This document shows positions 8,571 to 17,917 of a stretch of 64,000 nt of DNA, one piece after another. Origin of the DNA: Streptomyces sp. TRM49041 (GTDB taxonomy: Bacteria > Actinomycetota > Actinomycetes > Streptomycetales > Streptomycetaceae); the NCBI RefSeq assembly GCF_008271805.1, contig NZ_VSRY01000165.1, forward strand, positions 1 through 64,000. Direction: 5' to 3'. Within the stretch, counting starts at the first letter, position 1, and every line of letters begins with the position of its first letter. Under the pieces are notes generated by a model. The model worked only from the letters and a program-made list of their open reading frames with translations, made no database searches and was not told the DNA's origin. Both the position numbers and the translations under genes were made by a program.

Positions 8571-9515
8571 TCAGGCCCCCTTCACGCCCGCGCCCCACCG
8601 GGGCCGGGTGTCGGCGTGCGCGTGGTACTCGACCGCCCCGGCCGTCATCCGCATGAACGCCTCCTCCAGGGAGGCGCGCTGGGCGCTCAGCTCGTGCAGC
8701 ACGATCCCGTGCTCCGCGGCCAGCTCACCGACCCGCTCGGTCGACGCCCCGTCGATCTCCAGTGCCCCGTCGTCGGTCTGTACGGGGGGCAGGCCGGCAC
8801 CGGCCAGGACATCCCGGACGAGCTCCTGCTGCGGGGTGCGGAGCCGCACATAGCTGCGCGAGTTCCGCTGGATGAAATCCGCCATAGAGGTGTCCGCCAG
8901 CAGCTTGCCCTGCCCGATGACGATCAAGTGATCCGCCGTCAGGGCCATTTCACTCATCAGATGGCTGGAAACGAACACCGTACGGCCCTCCGCCGCGAGC
9001 TGCTTCATCACATTGCGGATCCAGTGAATTCCCTCGGGGTCCAGACCATTGACCGGCTCATCGAACATGAGAATCCGTGGATCACCCAGCAGCGCTGCGG
9101 CGATTCCAAGCCGCTGACCCATACCCATCGAAAAGTTCTTCGACTTCTTCCGTGCGACCGCCGTCAGTCCGACCGTGTCCAGGACCTCCCCGACCCGCTG
9201 CTCCGGGATCCGGTTCGACTGCGCCAGACACAGCAGGTTGTTGTACGCGCTGCGGCCGCTGTGCATCGCCTTCGCGTCCAGCAGGGCGCCGATGTACTTC
9301 AGCGGCTCGTCGAGGTCGCGGTAGTGCCTGCCGTCGATCCGGACCGTGCCGCTCGTGGGGGCGTCCAGATCGAGCATCATGCGCATGGTCGTCGACTTGC
9401 CGGCGCCGTTCGGGCCGAGGAAACCGGTCACCATCCCGGGGCGCACGGTGAACGAGAGACCGTCGACGGCCGTCTTCGCGCCGAAACGTTTTGTGAGGCC
9501 CTCCAACTCGATCAT
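8571..9515 (-). CDS. ABC exporter ATP-binding protein (pair 2)
   Basis: 314 residues: Walker A GPNGAGKST, signature SMGMGQRLG, Walker B RILMFDEPVNGLDPEG, switch His in VFVSSHLMSE. It is very close in sequence to the ATPase at 6511 over the first 230 residues, which shows a local duplication; the C-terminal 80 residues diverge. The first codon is set by MIELEGLTKRFG, the family start. Substrate unknown. Confidence 0.9.
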   Translation of the reverse strand: MIELEGLTKRFGAKTAVDGLSFTVRPGMVTGFLGPNGAGKSTTMRMMLDLDAPTSGTVRIDGRHYRDLDEPLKYIGALLDAKAMHSGRSAYNNLLCLAQSNRIPEQRVGEVLDTVGLTAVARKKSKNFSMGMGQRLGIAAALLGDPRILMFDEPVNGLDPEGIHWIRNVMKQLAAEGRTVFVSSHLMSEMALTADHLIVIGQGKLLADTSMADFIQRNSRSYVRLRTPQQELVRDVLAGAGLPPVQTDDGALEIDGASTERVGELAAEHGIVLHELSAQRASLEEAFMRMTAGAVEYHAHADTRPRWGAGVKGA

Positions 9516-9537
9516 GGGCCCACGCTACGGGCGCAGA

Positions 9538-9570
9538 TGGCCCCCCGCCACCGGAATGACAGGGGGGCCA
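9538..9570 (-). terminator. Hairpin after filP
   Basis: Perfect 9-bp inverted repeat (TGGCCCCCC / GGGGGGCCA) with a 15-nt loop, between the filP stop and the ABC ATPase start on the same strand. It would separate the two transcripts. Confidence 0.65.
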
Positions 9571-9583
9571 TATGGAGCACGCC

Positions 9584-9615
9584 GTTCCGGTCCTCACGGG
9601 GGAACAGGACCGAAC
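9584..9615 (-). terminator. Second hairpin after filP
   Basis: GTTC(C)GGTCCT pairs with AGGACCGAAC, 10 bp with a one-base bulge, 18 nt from the filP stop. It lies in tandem with the hairpin at 9538-9570. Confidence 0.5.
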
Positions 9616-9633
9616 ATGAGCGACTCGGTGTGA

Positions 9634-10572
9634 TCAGCGGGTCTGCTGCGCCGGGACGCCGCGGGTCACCGGCTCGTCGTCGCCCGGCACGTTGGCCGCG
9701 GCGACCGCCGCACCGGTCAGCGTCGCCAGCATCTCGCGGACGTTGGTCAGCTGCGCGTTGATGGAGTCGCGACGGTTCGTCAGCGCTGCCAGCTCGCGCT
9801 CCGATTCGCTGCGGATCCGGTCCGCCTTGGCGTTCGCGTCGGCCACGATGTCCTCGGCCTGGCGCTGCGCGGTCTCCACCGTCTGGCGGGCCCGGCGCTC
9901 CGCGTCCGTACGCAGCTTCTCCGCCTCCAGGCGCAGCTGCTCCGCGCGGTGCTCGATCTCCGCGAGCCGCTTCTCCGCCTTCGCCTGACGCGAGGCCAGG
10001 TCACGCTCGGACTGCTCACGCCGCTTGGCGAGGTTCGTCTCGAAGTCGGCGGCCGCCTGGGCGGCCTTCGCGCGCGTCTCCTCGAAGAGCGCGTCCGCCT
10101 CCTCGCGCTTGGACTGCGCGTCCTTCTGCGCCTCGGTGCGCAGCTGGTTCGCCTCGCCCTGGGCCTTCTCGACGATGCGGACGCCCTCGTCCTCGGCCTT
10201 CGCCTTGCGCTCGGCGGCGAACGCCTCGGCGTCGTTGCGCACCTGCTGGGCCGCCGACTCGGCCAGCTCGCGGTGCTGCTCGGCGCCGCGGCGGGCCTCC
10301 TCACGCAGGTCCTTGGCCTCCTCCTCGGCGAGGCGGAGGATCTTCTCGACGCGTGCGCCGAGGCCGGCGTACGACGGCTCGGCGTCGGTCACCTGGGCCT
10401 GGGCGTTCTGCGTCTCGAGGTGGAGTTCCTCGATGCGCTTTTCCAGAGCAGTGATTCGGGCCAGAGCACTGTCACGGTCGGCGACGAGCTTGGTAATGCG
10501 GTCATCCACCTGACCGCGGTCGTAACCACGCCGCACGAGCTCGAAGCCGAAGGGGGAGGAAGTGTCGCTCAT
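9634..10572 (-). CDS. filP: Coiled-coil intermediate-filament-like protein FilP
   Basis: 312 residues, nearly all heptad-patterned coiled coil rich in Ala, Glu, Arg and Gln. The N-terminus FELVRRGYDRGQVDDRI resembles the DivIVA N-terminal motif. The gene lies immediately downstream of scy, as in S. coelicolor (filP SCO5396, scy SCO5397). FilP forms filaments beneath growing hyphal tips, giving rigidity and interacting with DivIVA and Scy at the polarisome. A 116-bp gap separates it from scy; TAGGAT at 10614-10619 (complement) could be the -10 of its own promoter. The C-terminal 40 residues (AVAAANVPGDDEPV) leave the coiled coil. Confidence 0.92.
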   Translation of the reverse strand: MSDTSSPFGFELVRRGYDRGQVDDRITKLVADRDSALARITALEKRIEELHLETQNAQAQVTDAEPSYAGLGARVEKILRLAEEEAKDLREEARRGAEQHRELAESAAQQVRNDAEAFAAERKAKAEDEGVRIVEKAQGEANQLRTEAQKDAQSKREEADALFEETRAKAAQAAADFETNLAKRREQSERDLASRQAKAEKRLAEIEHRAEQLRLEAEKLRTDAERRARQTVETAQRQAEDIVADANAKADRIRSESERELAALTNRRDSINAQLTNVREMLATLTGAAVAAANVPGDDEPVTRGVPAQQTR

Positions 10573-10688
10573 GGGGTTCCTGTCGAATGAGACCGGCTGA
10601 GGTGTTAGGGGGAATCCTAGGGGCCAAAGCGGCGTGTCATCGAGCGGATGACCGTTTGATTGGGAGAATGTCCAGCCTTTTGAGTGGC

Positions 10689-13600
10689 CTAGTCGGCGTT
10701 TGACTTGCCACTCGAACGGGTACCGCCGACTGCCGCCCCCGCCTTGACACCGTCCTTGCCGCCCCCGGAAGGCGCTTCGAAAGATTCCAACGCTTCGAGC
10801 ACGGCCTGGACGCGGGAGATCTCGGCCTGGATGTCCTCCTGCCGACGCACCAGCACGTCCAGCTCCCGGCGGCCGTCCGCGACCAGCCGGTCGGCCTCGG
10901 CCTCCGCGTCCTCCTTGATCTGCTGCGCCTCGCGGTCGGCGTCGGCCTTCTTCTGGTTGGCCTCCTTGAGCAGGCCCTCCGCCTTCTTCACCGCGGCGAT
11001 CCGGACCTTGCTCGCCTCCGAGTTCGCGTCCGACAGCAGCTCCTTGGCCTTCGCCTCCGCCTCGGACACCTGCTGCTCGGCCGTCTTCACCAGCTTGTCG
11101 GCACGCTCCCCGGCGACCTTCACCTGCTCCGCGCTCTCCCGGCGGGCCCGCTCGTGCAGCTCCTCGATCTCCGCCTCGGTCCGGGTGCGCAGCTCCTCCA
11201 TCCGCTCCCTTATGGCGTTGGCGTCGCTCCGCGCACCCACCAGCAGTTCGTCCGCGTCCGTGCGGGCCTTCTCCACCAGGGCGTTGCCCTCGATGGTCGC
11301 CTCGGACTCGATCCGCTCGGCCTCCTTGCGGGCCGCGCCGACCATCGTGTCCGCCTGCGACTCGGCGTCGGTCGTGGCGCGCAGCGCCTCCTCCTGCGCC
11401 TTCGCCATCAGCTGGTCGGCCTGCTCGGCGGCGTCCGCACGGCGCTTCGCCGCGGCCTCCCGCGCCTCGTCGAGCAGCCTGTCCGCCTCCGTGCGGGCCT
11501 CCGTGCGGAGCTGCTCGGCCACCTCCTCGGTCTCCTTGAGGTGCTGCTCGGACTCCTTGCGGATCCGCTCCGCGGCCTGCTGCGCCGAACTCACCGTCTC
11601 GGCCGCCTCGGCCCGCAGCCGCTCCGCCTCGCCGGTGGCCTCCTCGATGAGCTGGTCGGCCTGCTCGGCGGCGTCGGCGCGCCGCTTGTCGGCGGCCTTC
11701 CGCGCCTCGTCCCGTACCTGCTCGCCGTCGGCCCGGGCGTCCGCGCGCATCCGCTCCGCCTCGGCCTCGCCGTCGGCCCTGACCCGTTCGGCCTCCGTAC
11801 GGAGCCGGACGGCTTCTTCGCGGGCCTCGTCCAGCACCTCGGACGCCTCGGTCGCGAGCCGGTCCGCCTCGGCCGTCGCCTCGGACGTGATGCGCTCGGC
11901 CTCGGCCGACGCCTCCGTGACGAGCCGGTCCGCCTGGGTGGCCGCCTCCGAGCGGATGCGGTTGGCGTCGCCCCGTGCCTCGGCCCGCGTACGCGACGCG
12001 TCCTGCTCGGCCGCGGCGAGCGAGTCCGACGCCTCCGTCCGTACCCGCTGGGCGTACTCGGCGCTGTCCGTCCTGAGCCGCTCCGCCTCCGTGATCGCGT
12101 CCTTGACGGTCCGCTCGGCGAGGGCCTTCGCCGCCTCCGTCTCCTCCTGTGCGCGCTCCCGGACCCGCGTGGCGTCCTCGGCGGCCCGCTCCCGCTCCTG
12201 GTAGGCGTCGGCGCGGACGCGGTCCGCCTCCTCCTGCGCCTCCGACCTCGTGCGCTCCGCGGCGTGTTCCGCGGCCGACCGCAGCCCGGCGATCTCCTCC
12301 TCGGCCGCCTCCTGGAGGCCGGTGACCGAGTCGCGTACCTGCTGCGCGGTCTGCTCGGCGGCCGTGACCAGCTCCGTGGCCCGCTGGTCCGCCTCCTCGA
12401 CCAGGCGCTGTGCCTCCGCCTGCGCCTCCTCGACCCGCTTACGGGCCGACGCCAGCAGCTCCTCGCTCTGCTCCCGGGCGCGGTCGCGCTCCTGGTCCGC
12501 CTCGGTACGGGCGGCGTCCAGTGTCTCCTCGGCCTCCCGGTGGCGCCGGTTGGCCTCTTCCTGCGCGGCCGCGAGCTCCTCGGCGGCCTCCGTCTCGAGC
12601 CGCTCCGCCGCGGCCTGCGCCTCGGCCCGGACCCGGTCGGCCGTCTCCTGCGCGTCCGTCTTGAGCCGTTCGGCCTCCGAGGCCGCCTCTGCCCGGAGCC
12701 GTACGGCGGCGTTCTCCGCCTCGGCGCGGGCCGCCGACGCGTCCGCTGCCGCCTCCGTGCGGAGCCGCTCGGCCTCCTGCTCGGCCTGCTCCTGGAGGGA
12801 GCGCCGCCGCTCGGCGGCCTCGGTACGCAGCCGCTCCGTCTCCTCGGCGGCCTCCCGGCGCAGCCGCTCGCCCTCCGCGCGGGCGTCGGCGAGCGTCTGC
12901 TCGGCCGCCACCAGCCGCGCCTCGGCGTCCGACTGGAGCCGCGTCAGCTCCTCGGCGGCCTCCGCCTCCCGGGCCGCGATGCCACGCTCGGCCTCCTCAC
13001 GCAGCGCCGCCGCGGCCGCCTCGGCCGCCGCCTTCACCGACTCGGCCTGCTCCTCGGCCTCCGCGCGCAGCTCGTCGGCCTCGCCGCGGGTGCGGTCCAG
13101 GGTCTGCTGGGCCTGCGTGCGCAGCGCCGTCGCGCGCTCGATGGCCTCCGTGCGGACCCGCTCGCTCTCGGCGGTCGCCGCCGCGCGCAGCTCGTCCGCG
13201 TCCGTCTTCGCCTTGGTCAGCAGCTCCTCGGCGGTCTTGGCCGCCTCCTCGATCTGCTGGACGGCCTCGCGCCGTGCCTCGGTGCGGATCCGCTCGCCCT
13301 CGGCGATGGCCTCGGCCCGCAGCTGCTCGGCCTCGCCGCGCAGCCGGCGCGCCTCCTCCTGCAGCTCGACCGTCTTGGCCCGGTACTCCTTGGTGTCGTC
13401 CTTCGCCGCGCCGCGCAGCTGCTCGGCGGAGTCGGCGGCCTCCCCGACGAGCCGGTCGGCCTCGGCCTCGGCCTCGCGGCGGATGCGCTCGGCCTCCTCG
13501 CTCGCCTTACGGGTGGTGGCCTGGGCGTCCTCGGACGCCTTGCCGAGCATCTCCTCGGCGGTGCGGGCGGCCTTGGCCAGCTGGGCCGCGGAGTCCTCGG

Positions 13601-14675
13601 CCGCCTTCGTACGGGCCTTCTCGCTGGCCTCGGCCCGCAGCTTCTCGGCCTCGCCGCGGGCGTCCGCGAGCGCCTGCTCCGCCTCCGCCTTGAGGGCCTC
13701 GGCCTCCTTGGTGGCCTCACCGACCAGCCGGGCGATCTCCGTCCTGGCCGTACGGGTGCGCTGCTCGTTCGCGGATTCGGCGGCCGCGAGCCGCTTGGCC
13801 GCGTCCTCGGTGGCCGCGGCGACGACCTTGTCGGCCTCCGCGCGGGCCTCGCGGAGCCGCTCCTCGGCCTCCTGCATGCGCTGCTCGGCGCCCCGGCTGA
13901 GCTCCGTGGCCCGCTGACGGGCCTGCTCGGTCTCGGTGGCGGTGGTGGTACGCAGCTGCTCGGCGTGGCTGGTGGCCTCGTGGGCCTGCGTCGACGCGGC
14001 GTTGAGCAGCCGCTCGGCGTCCTTGCGGGCGCGCAGCAGGATGCCCTCGGCCTCGGTGCGGGCCGCCTCCGACTCGGCCGCGAGCCGCTGCCGGGCCTCC
14101 TCGGCGACCCGGGCGGCCTCGGCACGGGCGGCGGCCAGGGACTTCTCCGCCTCGGCGCGGGACTCCTCCATCAGGCGGCGGGCCTGCGCCTCGGTGCGCG
14201 CCCGCAGCTGCTCGGTCCACGCCACGTTCTCGTTGACGTGCGCCTCGACGGTCCGGCGGCGCTCGGCCAGCTCCTGGTCGAGCTGCTGCCGCCGCTGCAC
14301 CGCCTCGTTGTGCAACTCGGCCTGGAGGCGGGCCTGGTGCTCGGCGTGCTCCTGGAGGATCCGCTGGGTCTGCGCGCGGGCGTCCCGCAGCTCCCGCTCG
14401 GCGTCCGACCGCATCTGGTCGGCCTGTATCTGGGCGTTACGCAGCAGCTGCTCGGCCTGGTACCCGGCCTCGGCGCCGTCGTAGGCAGGACGGGACGCGA
14501 TGGCGCGCCGCGCCTCGTGGAGCTTGGCGCGCAACACCTCGACCTGGTAACCGAGGTCCTCGGCGTGCTGGACGGCCTTCTCCCGCTCGGTCTTCAGCCG
14601 GTCCATCTCGGCTTCGAACCGCGAAAGGTGGTCGTCGTCAGCCCGGTGGCTCTCCTGGCGTTCGTAGCCCCGCAC
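10689..14675 (-). CDS. scy: Giant coiled-coil polarity organiser Scy
   Basis: 1328 residues, starting at a GTG. Almost the entire chain is coiled coil made of a degenerate repeating pattern with Ala-Glu-Arg-Leu-Arg cores and regular Glu/Arg alternation, which gives the DNA an equally repetitive look. Scy assembles the tip-organising centre of Streptomyces hyphae with DivIVA and FilP and sets polarity and branching. The length matches the S. coelicolor protein. The final residues (GGKDGVKAGAAVGGTRSSGKS) are a flexible Gly/Lys/Ser tail. It is transcribed ahead of filP and behind mce on the same strand, with 175 bp upstream for its promoter. The GTG is preceded by a GGGAC element only, so the start is less sure than the identity. 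Confidence 0.93.
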   Translation of the reverse strand: MRGYERQESHRADDDHLSRFEAEMDRLKTEREKAVQHAEDLGYQVEVLRAKLHEARRAIASRPAYDGAEAGYQAEQLLRNAQIQADQMRSDAERELRDARAQTQRILQEHAEHQARLQAELHNEAVQRRQQLDQELAERRRTVEAHVNENVAWTEQLRARTEAQARRLMEESRAEAEKSLAAARAEAARVAEEARQRLAAESEAARTEAEGILLRARKDAERLLNAASTQAHEATSHAEQLRTTTATETEQARQRATELSRGAEQRMQEAEERLREARAEADKVVAAATEDAAKRLAAAESANEQRTRTARTEIARLVGEATKEAEALKAEAEQALADARGEAEKLRAEASEKARTKAAEDSAAQLAKAARTAEEMLGKASEDAQATTRKASEEAERIRREAEAEADRLVGEAADSAEQLRGAAKDDTKEYRAKTVELQEEARRLRGEAEQLRAEAIAEGERIRTEARREAVQQIEEAAKTAEELLTKAKTDADELRAAATAESERVRTEAIERATALRTQAQQTLDRTRGEADELRAEAEEQAESVKAAAEAAAAALREEAERGIAAREAEAAEELTRLQSDAEARLVAAEQTLADARAEGERLRREAAEETERLRTEAAERRRSLQEQAEQEAERLRTEAAADASAARAEAENAAVRLRAEAASEAERLKTDAQETADRVRAEAQAAAERLETEAAEELAAAQEEANRRHREAEETLDAARTEADQERDRAREQSEELLASARKRVEEAQAEAQRLVEEADQRATELVTAAEQTAQQVRDSVTGLQEAAEEEIAGLRSAAEHAAERTRSEAQEEADRVRADAYQERERAAEDATRVRERAQEETEAAKALAERTVKDAITEAERLRTDSAEYAQRVRTEASDSLAAAEQDASRTRAEARGDANRIRSEAATQADRLVTEASAEAERITSEATAEADRLATEASEVLDEAREEAVRLRTEAERVRADGEAEAERMRADARADGEQVRDEARKAADKRRADAAEQADQLIEEATGEAERLRAEAAETVSSAQQAAERIRKESEQHLKETEEVAEQLRTEARTEADRLLDEAREAAAKRRADAAEQADQLMAKAQEEALRATTDAESQADTMVGAARKEAERIESEATIEGNALVEKARTDADELLVGARSDANAIRERMEELRTRTEAEIEELHERARRESAEQVKVAGERADKLVKTAEQQVSEAEAKAKELLSDANSEASKVRIAAVKKAEGLLKEANQKKADADREAQQIKEDAEAEADRLVADGRRELDVLVRRQEDIQAEISRVQAVLEALESFEAPSGGGKDGVKAGAAVGGTRSSGKSNAD

Positions 14676-14850
14676 TGCGCGGTCCCATCCGTCCCCTGGT
14701 CGCGAACTCTCTCTGTACGGGTACCGTTCGCCGGCGAACGGCCCCCCGGGAATGGTGTCAGATCGACGCTTCCGACGACGACGCCGCGGCGCGGCCCCGA
14801 TCCGGCCCCGGCCCGGAGCCGCCCACTCTACCGGGCCGGGAACGCTCGGG

Positions 14851-15291
14851 TCAGTGCTCCGCTGAGGAGGGCTCAGCCGACGTGACGAGTTCGGTCAGGA
14901 CGCCATGGCAGTCCTTGGGGTGCAGAAACGTGATCCGCGACCCCATGGAGCCGCGCCGGGGCTCGTCGTACAGCACCCGGACGCCCTTGCCGCGGATGGC
15001 GTCGGAGTCGCCGTCCACGTCCGCCGTCCCGAAGGCGATGTGGTGGACACCCTCGCCGTTCTTGGCCAGCCACTTGCCCACGGCGGAGTCCTCCCGGGTG
15101 GGCTCCAGGAGCTGGAGGTACGAGGCGCCGCCGTCGGACGTCTCGTTGATCTTGAGCATGGCCTCGCGGACGCCCTGCTCCTCGTTGACCTCGGAGTGGA
15201 ACACCTCGAAGCCGTAGGTCGCGCGGTAGAACTCCACCGTCTTGTCGAGGTCGAAGCAGGCGATCCCGATGTGGTCGATTCTTGTGAGCAT
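14851..15291 (-). CDS. mce: Methylmalonyl-CoA epimerase
   Basis: 146-residue vicinal-oxygen-chelate protein that interconverts (2R)- and (2S)-methylmalonyl-CoA. The metal-ligand segments are visible: DHIGIA (H7), GVHHIAFGTADV, and the C-terminal TELV Glu. The length and the start MLTRIDHIGIA are standard. It is divergent from the thiolase and meaB genes, so this locus gathers acyl-CoA functions that connect to the mutase at 35132. Confidence 0.94.
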   Translation of the reverse strand: MLTRIDHIGIACFDLDKTVEFYRATYGFEVFHSEVNEEQGVREAMLKINETSDGGASYLQLLEPTREDSAVGKWLAKNGEGVHHIAFGTADVDGDSDAIRGKGVRVLYDEPRRGSMGSRITFLHPKDCHGVLTELVTSAEPSSAEH

Positions 15292-15439
15292 GCGACCAGT
15301 GCAGCGCTCCGCGGGTGGTTACGCAACGTGCGCGCCGTCACACCGATCGCCCGGTGACCGGGGCCCGTACCGCTCAGTACATTGGCGGTAAACCCTCGTT
15401 CACTCCGCAGCCCTCCCAGGCTGGAAGGGGATCGTCCTC

Positions 15440-16651
15440 ATGTCTGGAACGACAGGTACCACCTCCGTCATCGTCGCCGGTGCGCGTACACCCATGGGCC
15501 GCCTGCTCGGCTCTCTCAAGTCCTTCTCCGGCGCCGACCTCGGCGGCTTCGCGATCAAGGCCGCGCTCGACCGGGCCGGCATCGGCGGCGACCAGGTGCA
15601 GTACGTGATCATGGGCCAGGTGCTTCAGGCGGGCGCCGGCCAGATCCCCGCCCGGCAGGCCGCCGTCAAGGCCGGCATCCCGATGAACGTCCCGGCGCTC
15701 ACCGTCAACAAGGTGTGTCTCTCCGGCCTCGACGCCATCGCCCTCGCCGACCAGCTGATCCGCGCCGGCGAGTTCGACGTGGTCGTCGCGGGCGGCCAGG
15801 AGTCCATGACCAACGCCCCGCACCTGCTCCCGAAGTCCCGCGAGGGTTACAAGTACGGCGCGATCGAGATGCTCGACGCGATGGCGCACGACGGCCTCAC
15901 GGACCCGTTCGAGAGCATCGCCATGGGCGCCTCCACCGAGAAGCACAACACCCGCCTGGGCCTCGGCCGCGCCGAGCAGGACGAGATCTCCGCCCTGTCC
16001 CACCAGCGCGCCGCCGCCGCCCAGAAGAACGGCCTGTTCGAGGCCGAGATCACCCCGGTGGAGATCCCGCAGCGCAAGGGCGAGCCGGTGATCTTCTCGA
16101 AGGACGAGGGCATCCGCCCCGAGACGACCGCCGAGTCGCTCGGCAAGCTGCGCCCCGCCTTCGCGAAGGACGGCACGATCACGGCCGGCTCCGCCTCGCA
16201 GATCTCCGACGGCGCCGCGGCGGTCGTCGTGATGAGCAAGGCGAAGGCCGAGGAGCTCGGCCTGGAGTGGATCGCCGAGATCGGCGCGCACGGCAATGTC
16301 GCGGGCCCGGACAACTCGCTGCAGTCCCAGCCGTCCAACGCGATCCGGCACGCCCTGAAGAAGGAGGGCCTGGGCGTCGAGGACCTCGACCTCGTCGAGA
16401 TCAACGAGGCGTTCGCCGCCGTGTCCGTGCAGTCGATGAAGGATCTTGGGGTATCCCCTGAAAAGGTGAACGTCAACGGTGGCGCGATCGCCCTGGGCCA
16501 CCCGATCGGCATGTCCGGCGCCCGTATCGCGCTGCACCTGGCGCTGGAGCTCAGGCGGCGCGGCGGCGGGGTCGGCGCGGCGGCGCTGTGCGGTGGCGGT
16601 GGCCAGGGCGACGCGCTGATCCTCCGTGTCCCGAGCGCTTCGGCGAAGTAA
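15440..16651 (+). CDS. Acetyl-CoA C-acetyltransferase (thiolase)
   Basis: 403 residues. Catalytic Cys93 in NKVCLSGLDAI, the His-containing GHPIGMSGARI, NEAFA, and the second Cys in ALCGGGGQGDA mark a complete thiolase. It condenses two acetyl-CoA to acetoacetyl-CoA or cleaves the reverse way. The start ATG follows GGAAGGGG. The meaB ribosome binding site overlaps its stop codon, so the two are co-transcribed. Acetoacetyl-CoA feeds the crotonyl-CoA/ethylmalonyl-CoA route, which fits the epimerase, MeaB and mutase neighbours. Confidence 0.92.
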   Translation: MSGTTGTTSVIVAGARTPMGRLLGSLKSFSGADLGGFAIKAALDRAGIGGDQVQYVIMGQVLQAGAGQIPARQAAVKAGIPMNVPALTVNKVCLSGLDAIALADQLIRAGEFDVVVAGGQESMTNAPHLLPKSREGYKYGAIEMLDAMAHDGLTDPFESIAMGASTEKHNTRLGLGRAEQDEISALSHQRAAAAQKNGLFEAEITPVEIPQRKGEPVIFSKDEGIRPETTAESLGKLRPAFAKDGTITAGSASQISDGAAAVVVMSKAKAEELGLEWIAEIGAHGNVAGPDNSLQSQPSNAIRHALKKEGLGVEDLDLVEINEAFAAVSVQSMKDLGVSPEKVNVNGGAIALGHPIGMSGARIALHLALELRRRGGGVGAAALCGGGGQGDALILRVPSASAK

Positions 16652-16663
16652 GGAGCTCTGTAC

Positions 16664-17623
16664 GTGATGGTGGACGTCCCCGCACTGGTGGCCCAGGCAC
16701 GGGAGGGCAGGCCGCGTGCCGTGGCCCGGCTGATCTCGCTCGTGGAGGGGGCGTCCCCGCAGCTCCGTGAGGTGATGGCGGCGCTGGCTCCGCTGACGGG
16801 CGGCGCCTATGTGGTGGGCCTGACGGGCTCGCCCGGCGTCGGCAAGTCCACTTCGACGTCGGCACTGGTGACCGCGTACCGCAAGGCGGGCAAGCGGGTC
16901 GGCGTCCTGGCCGTGGACCCCTCGTCGCCGTTCTCCGGCGGTGCGCTGCTGGGCGACCGGGTGCGGATGTCGGAGCACGCCTCGGACCCGGGCGTCTACA
17001 TCCGCTCCATGGCCACCCGGGGCCACCTGGGCGGTCTGGCGTGGGCGGCGCCGCAGGCCATTCGCGTCCTGGACGCGGCGGGCTGCGACGTGATCCTCGT
17101 CGAGACGGTCGGCGTGGGCCAGTCCGAGGTGGAGATCGCCTCGGAGGCGGACACCTCCGTCGTACTGCTGGCGCCCGGCATGGGCGACGGCATTCAGGCC
17201 GCGAAGGCGGGCATCCTGGAGATCGGCGACGTGTACGTGGTGAACAAGGCCGACCGGGACGGCGCGGACGCCACTGCCCGCGAGCTCAACCACATGCTGG
17301 GCCTCGGCGAATCGAGGGCGCCGGGCGACTGGCGGCCGCCGATCGTGAAGACGGTCGCCGCGCGCGGCGAGGGCGTCGACGAGGTCGTGGAGGCCCTGGA
17401 GAAGCACCGCGCGTGGATGGAGGAGCACGGCGTCCTCACGGAGCGCCGCCGGGCCCGCGCCGCCCACGAGGTGGAGACCATCGCGGTCACCGCCCTCCGC
17501 GAGCGGATCGGCGACCTGCACGGCGACCGGCGCCTCGGCGCGCTGGCCGAGCGGATCGTGGCGGGCGAGCTCGACCCGTACGCGGCGGCCGACGAACTGG
17601 TGGCGGGCCTGACGGGCGGCTGA
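16664..17623 (+). CDS. meaB: Methylmalonyl-CoA mutase-associated GTPase MeaB
   Basis: 319 residues. P-loop GSPGVGKST near residues 55-63, VDPSSPFSGGALLGDRVRM (the ArgK/MeaB signature) near 85-103, and NKADRDGAD as guanine-specificity motif. MeaB is a G-protein chaperone that loads and protects adenosylcobalamin in methylmalonyl-CoA or isobutyryl-CoA mutases. AAGGAG at 16650-16655 overlaps the thiolase stop. Both GTG 16664 and the adjacent ATG 16667 are possible starts. The likely client here is the IcmA-type mutase at 35132. Confidence 0.94.
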   Translation: MMVDVPALVAQAREGRPRAVARLISLVEGASPQLREVMAALAPLTGGAYVVGLTGSPGVGKSTSTSALVTAYRKAGKRVGVLAVDPSSPFSGGALLGDRVRMSEHASDPGVYIRSMATRGHLGGLAWAAPQAIRVLDAAGCDVILVETVGVGQSEVEIASEADTSVVLLAPGMGDGIQAAKAGILEIGDVYVVNKADRDGADATARELNHMLGLGESRAPGDWRPPIVKTVAARGEGVDEVVEALEKHRAWMEEHGVLTERRRARAAHEVETIAVTALRERIGDLHGDRRLGALAERIVAGELDPYAAADELVAGLTGG

Positions 17624-17634
17624 CGCCGCCGTAC

Positions 17635-17666
17635 ACGGCCCCGCTCCCCACGAGGGGCGGGGCCGT
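17635..17666 (+). terminator. Hairpin terminator after meaB
   Basis: ACGGCCCCGCTCCCC faces GGGGCGGGGCCGT with one internal mismatch, a few bases after the meaB stop. The remaining 250 bp to the convergent gene at 17918 hold no gene that I can support. Confidence 0.7.
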
Positions 17667-17917
17667 ACCCGCCGCGCCCCCACCGGCCTGGTGGCCGCCG
17701 TGGTGGGCGCCCCCCGGCTGACTGCGGCACCCCTGTCGGCCTCCATGCCGCTCGGACGCGCCCCTGGTGGGCCCCGCCCGACCCATCCGCCCGCACCCGG
17801 CAGGTGCCCGCCGTCGCGGACGCTCGGCGTAGCGGTCCGGACCGATGTGCGTAACACCCTCGACAGGCCCGCCCGGCCGGGGGCGCTGTTCGGCGGGGAC
17901 ACAGAGGCGGCTGAGGT

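Noticed and set aside
10689..14675. Tandem DNA repeats that could be a repeat array or CRISPR
   Set aside because: Period and content follow the coiled-coil heptads of Scy; no spacers between conserved repeats.
11154..14885. A 1243-codon open frame opposite scy
   Set aside because: Antisense shadow of repetitive coiled-coil codons; low-complexity Leu/Gly/Arg pattern and no ribosome binding site.
15374..17902. A long minus-strand frame opposite the thiolase and meaB genes
   Set aside because: Shadow of high-GC coding sequence without recognisable domain; the plus-strand genes carry the motifs.
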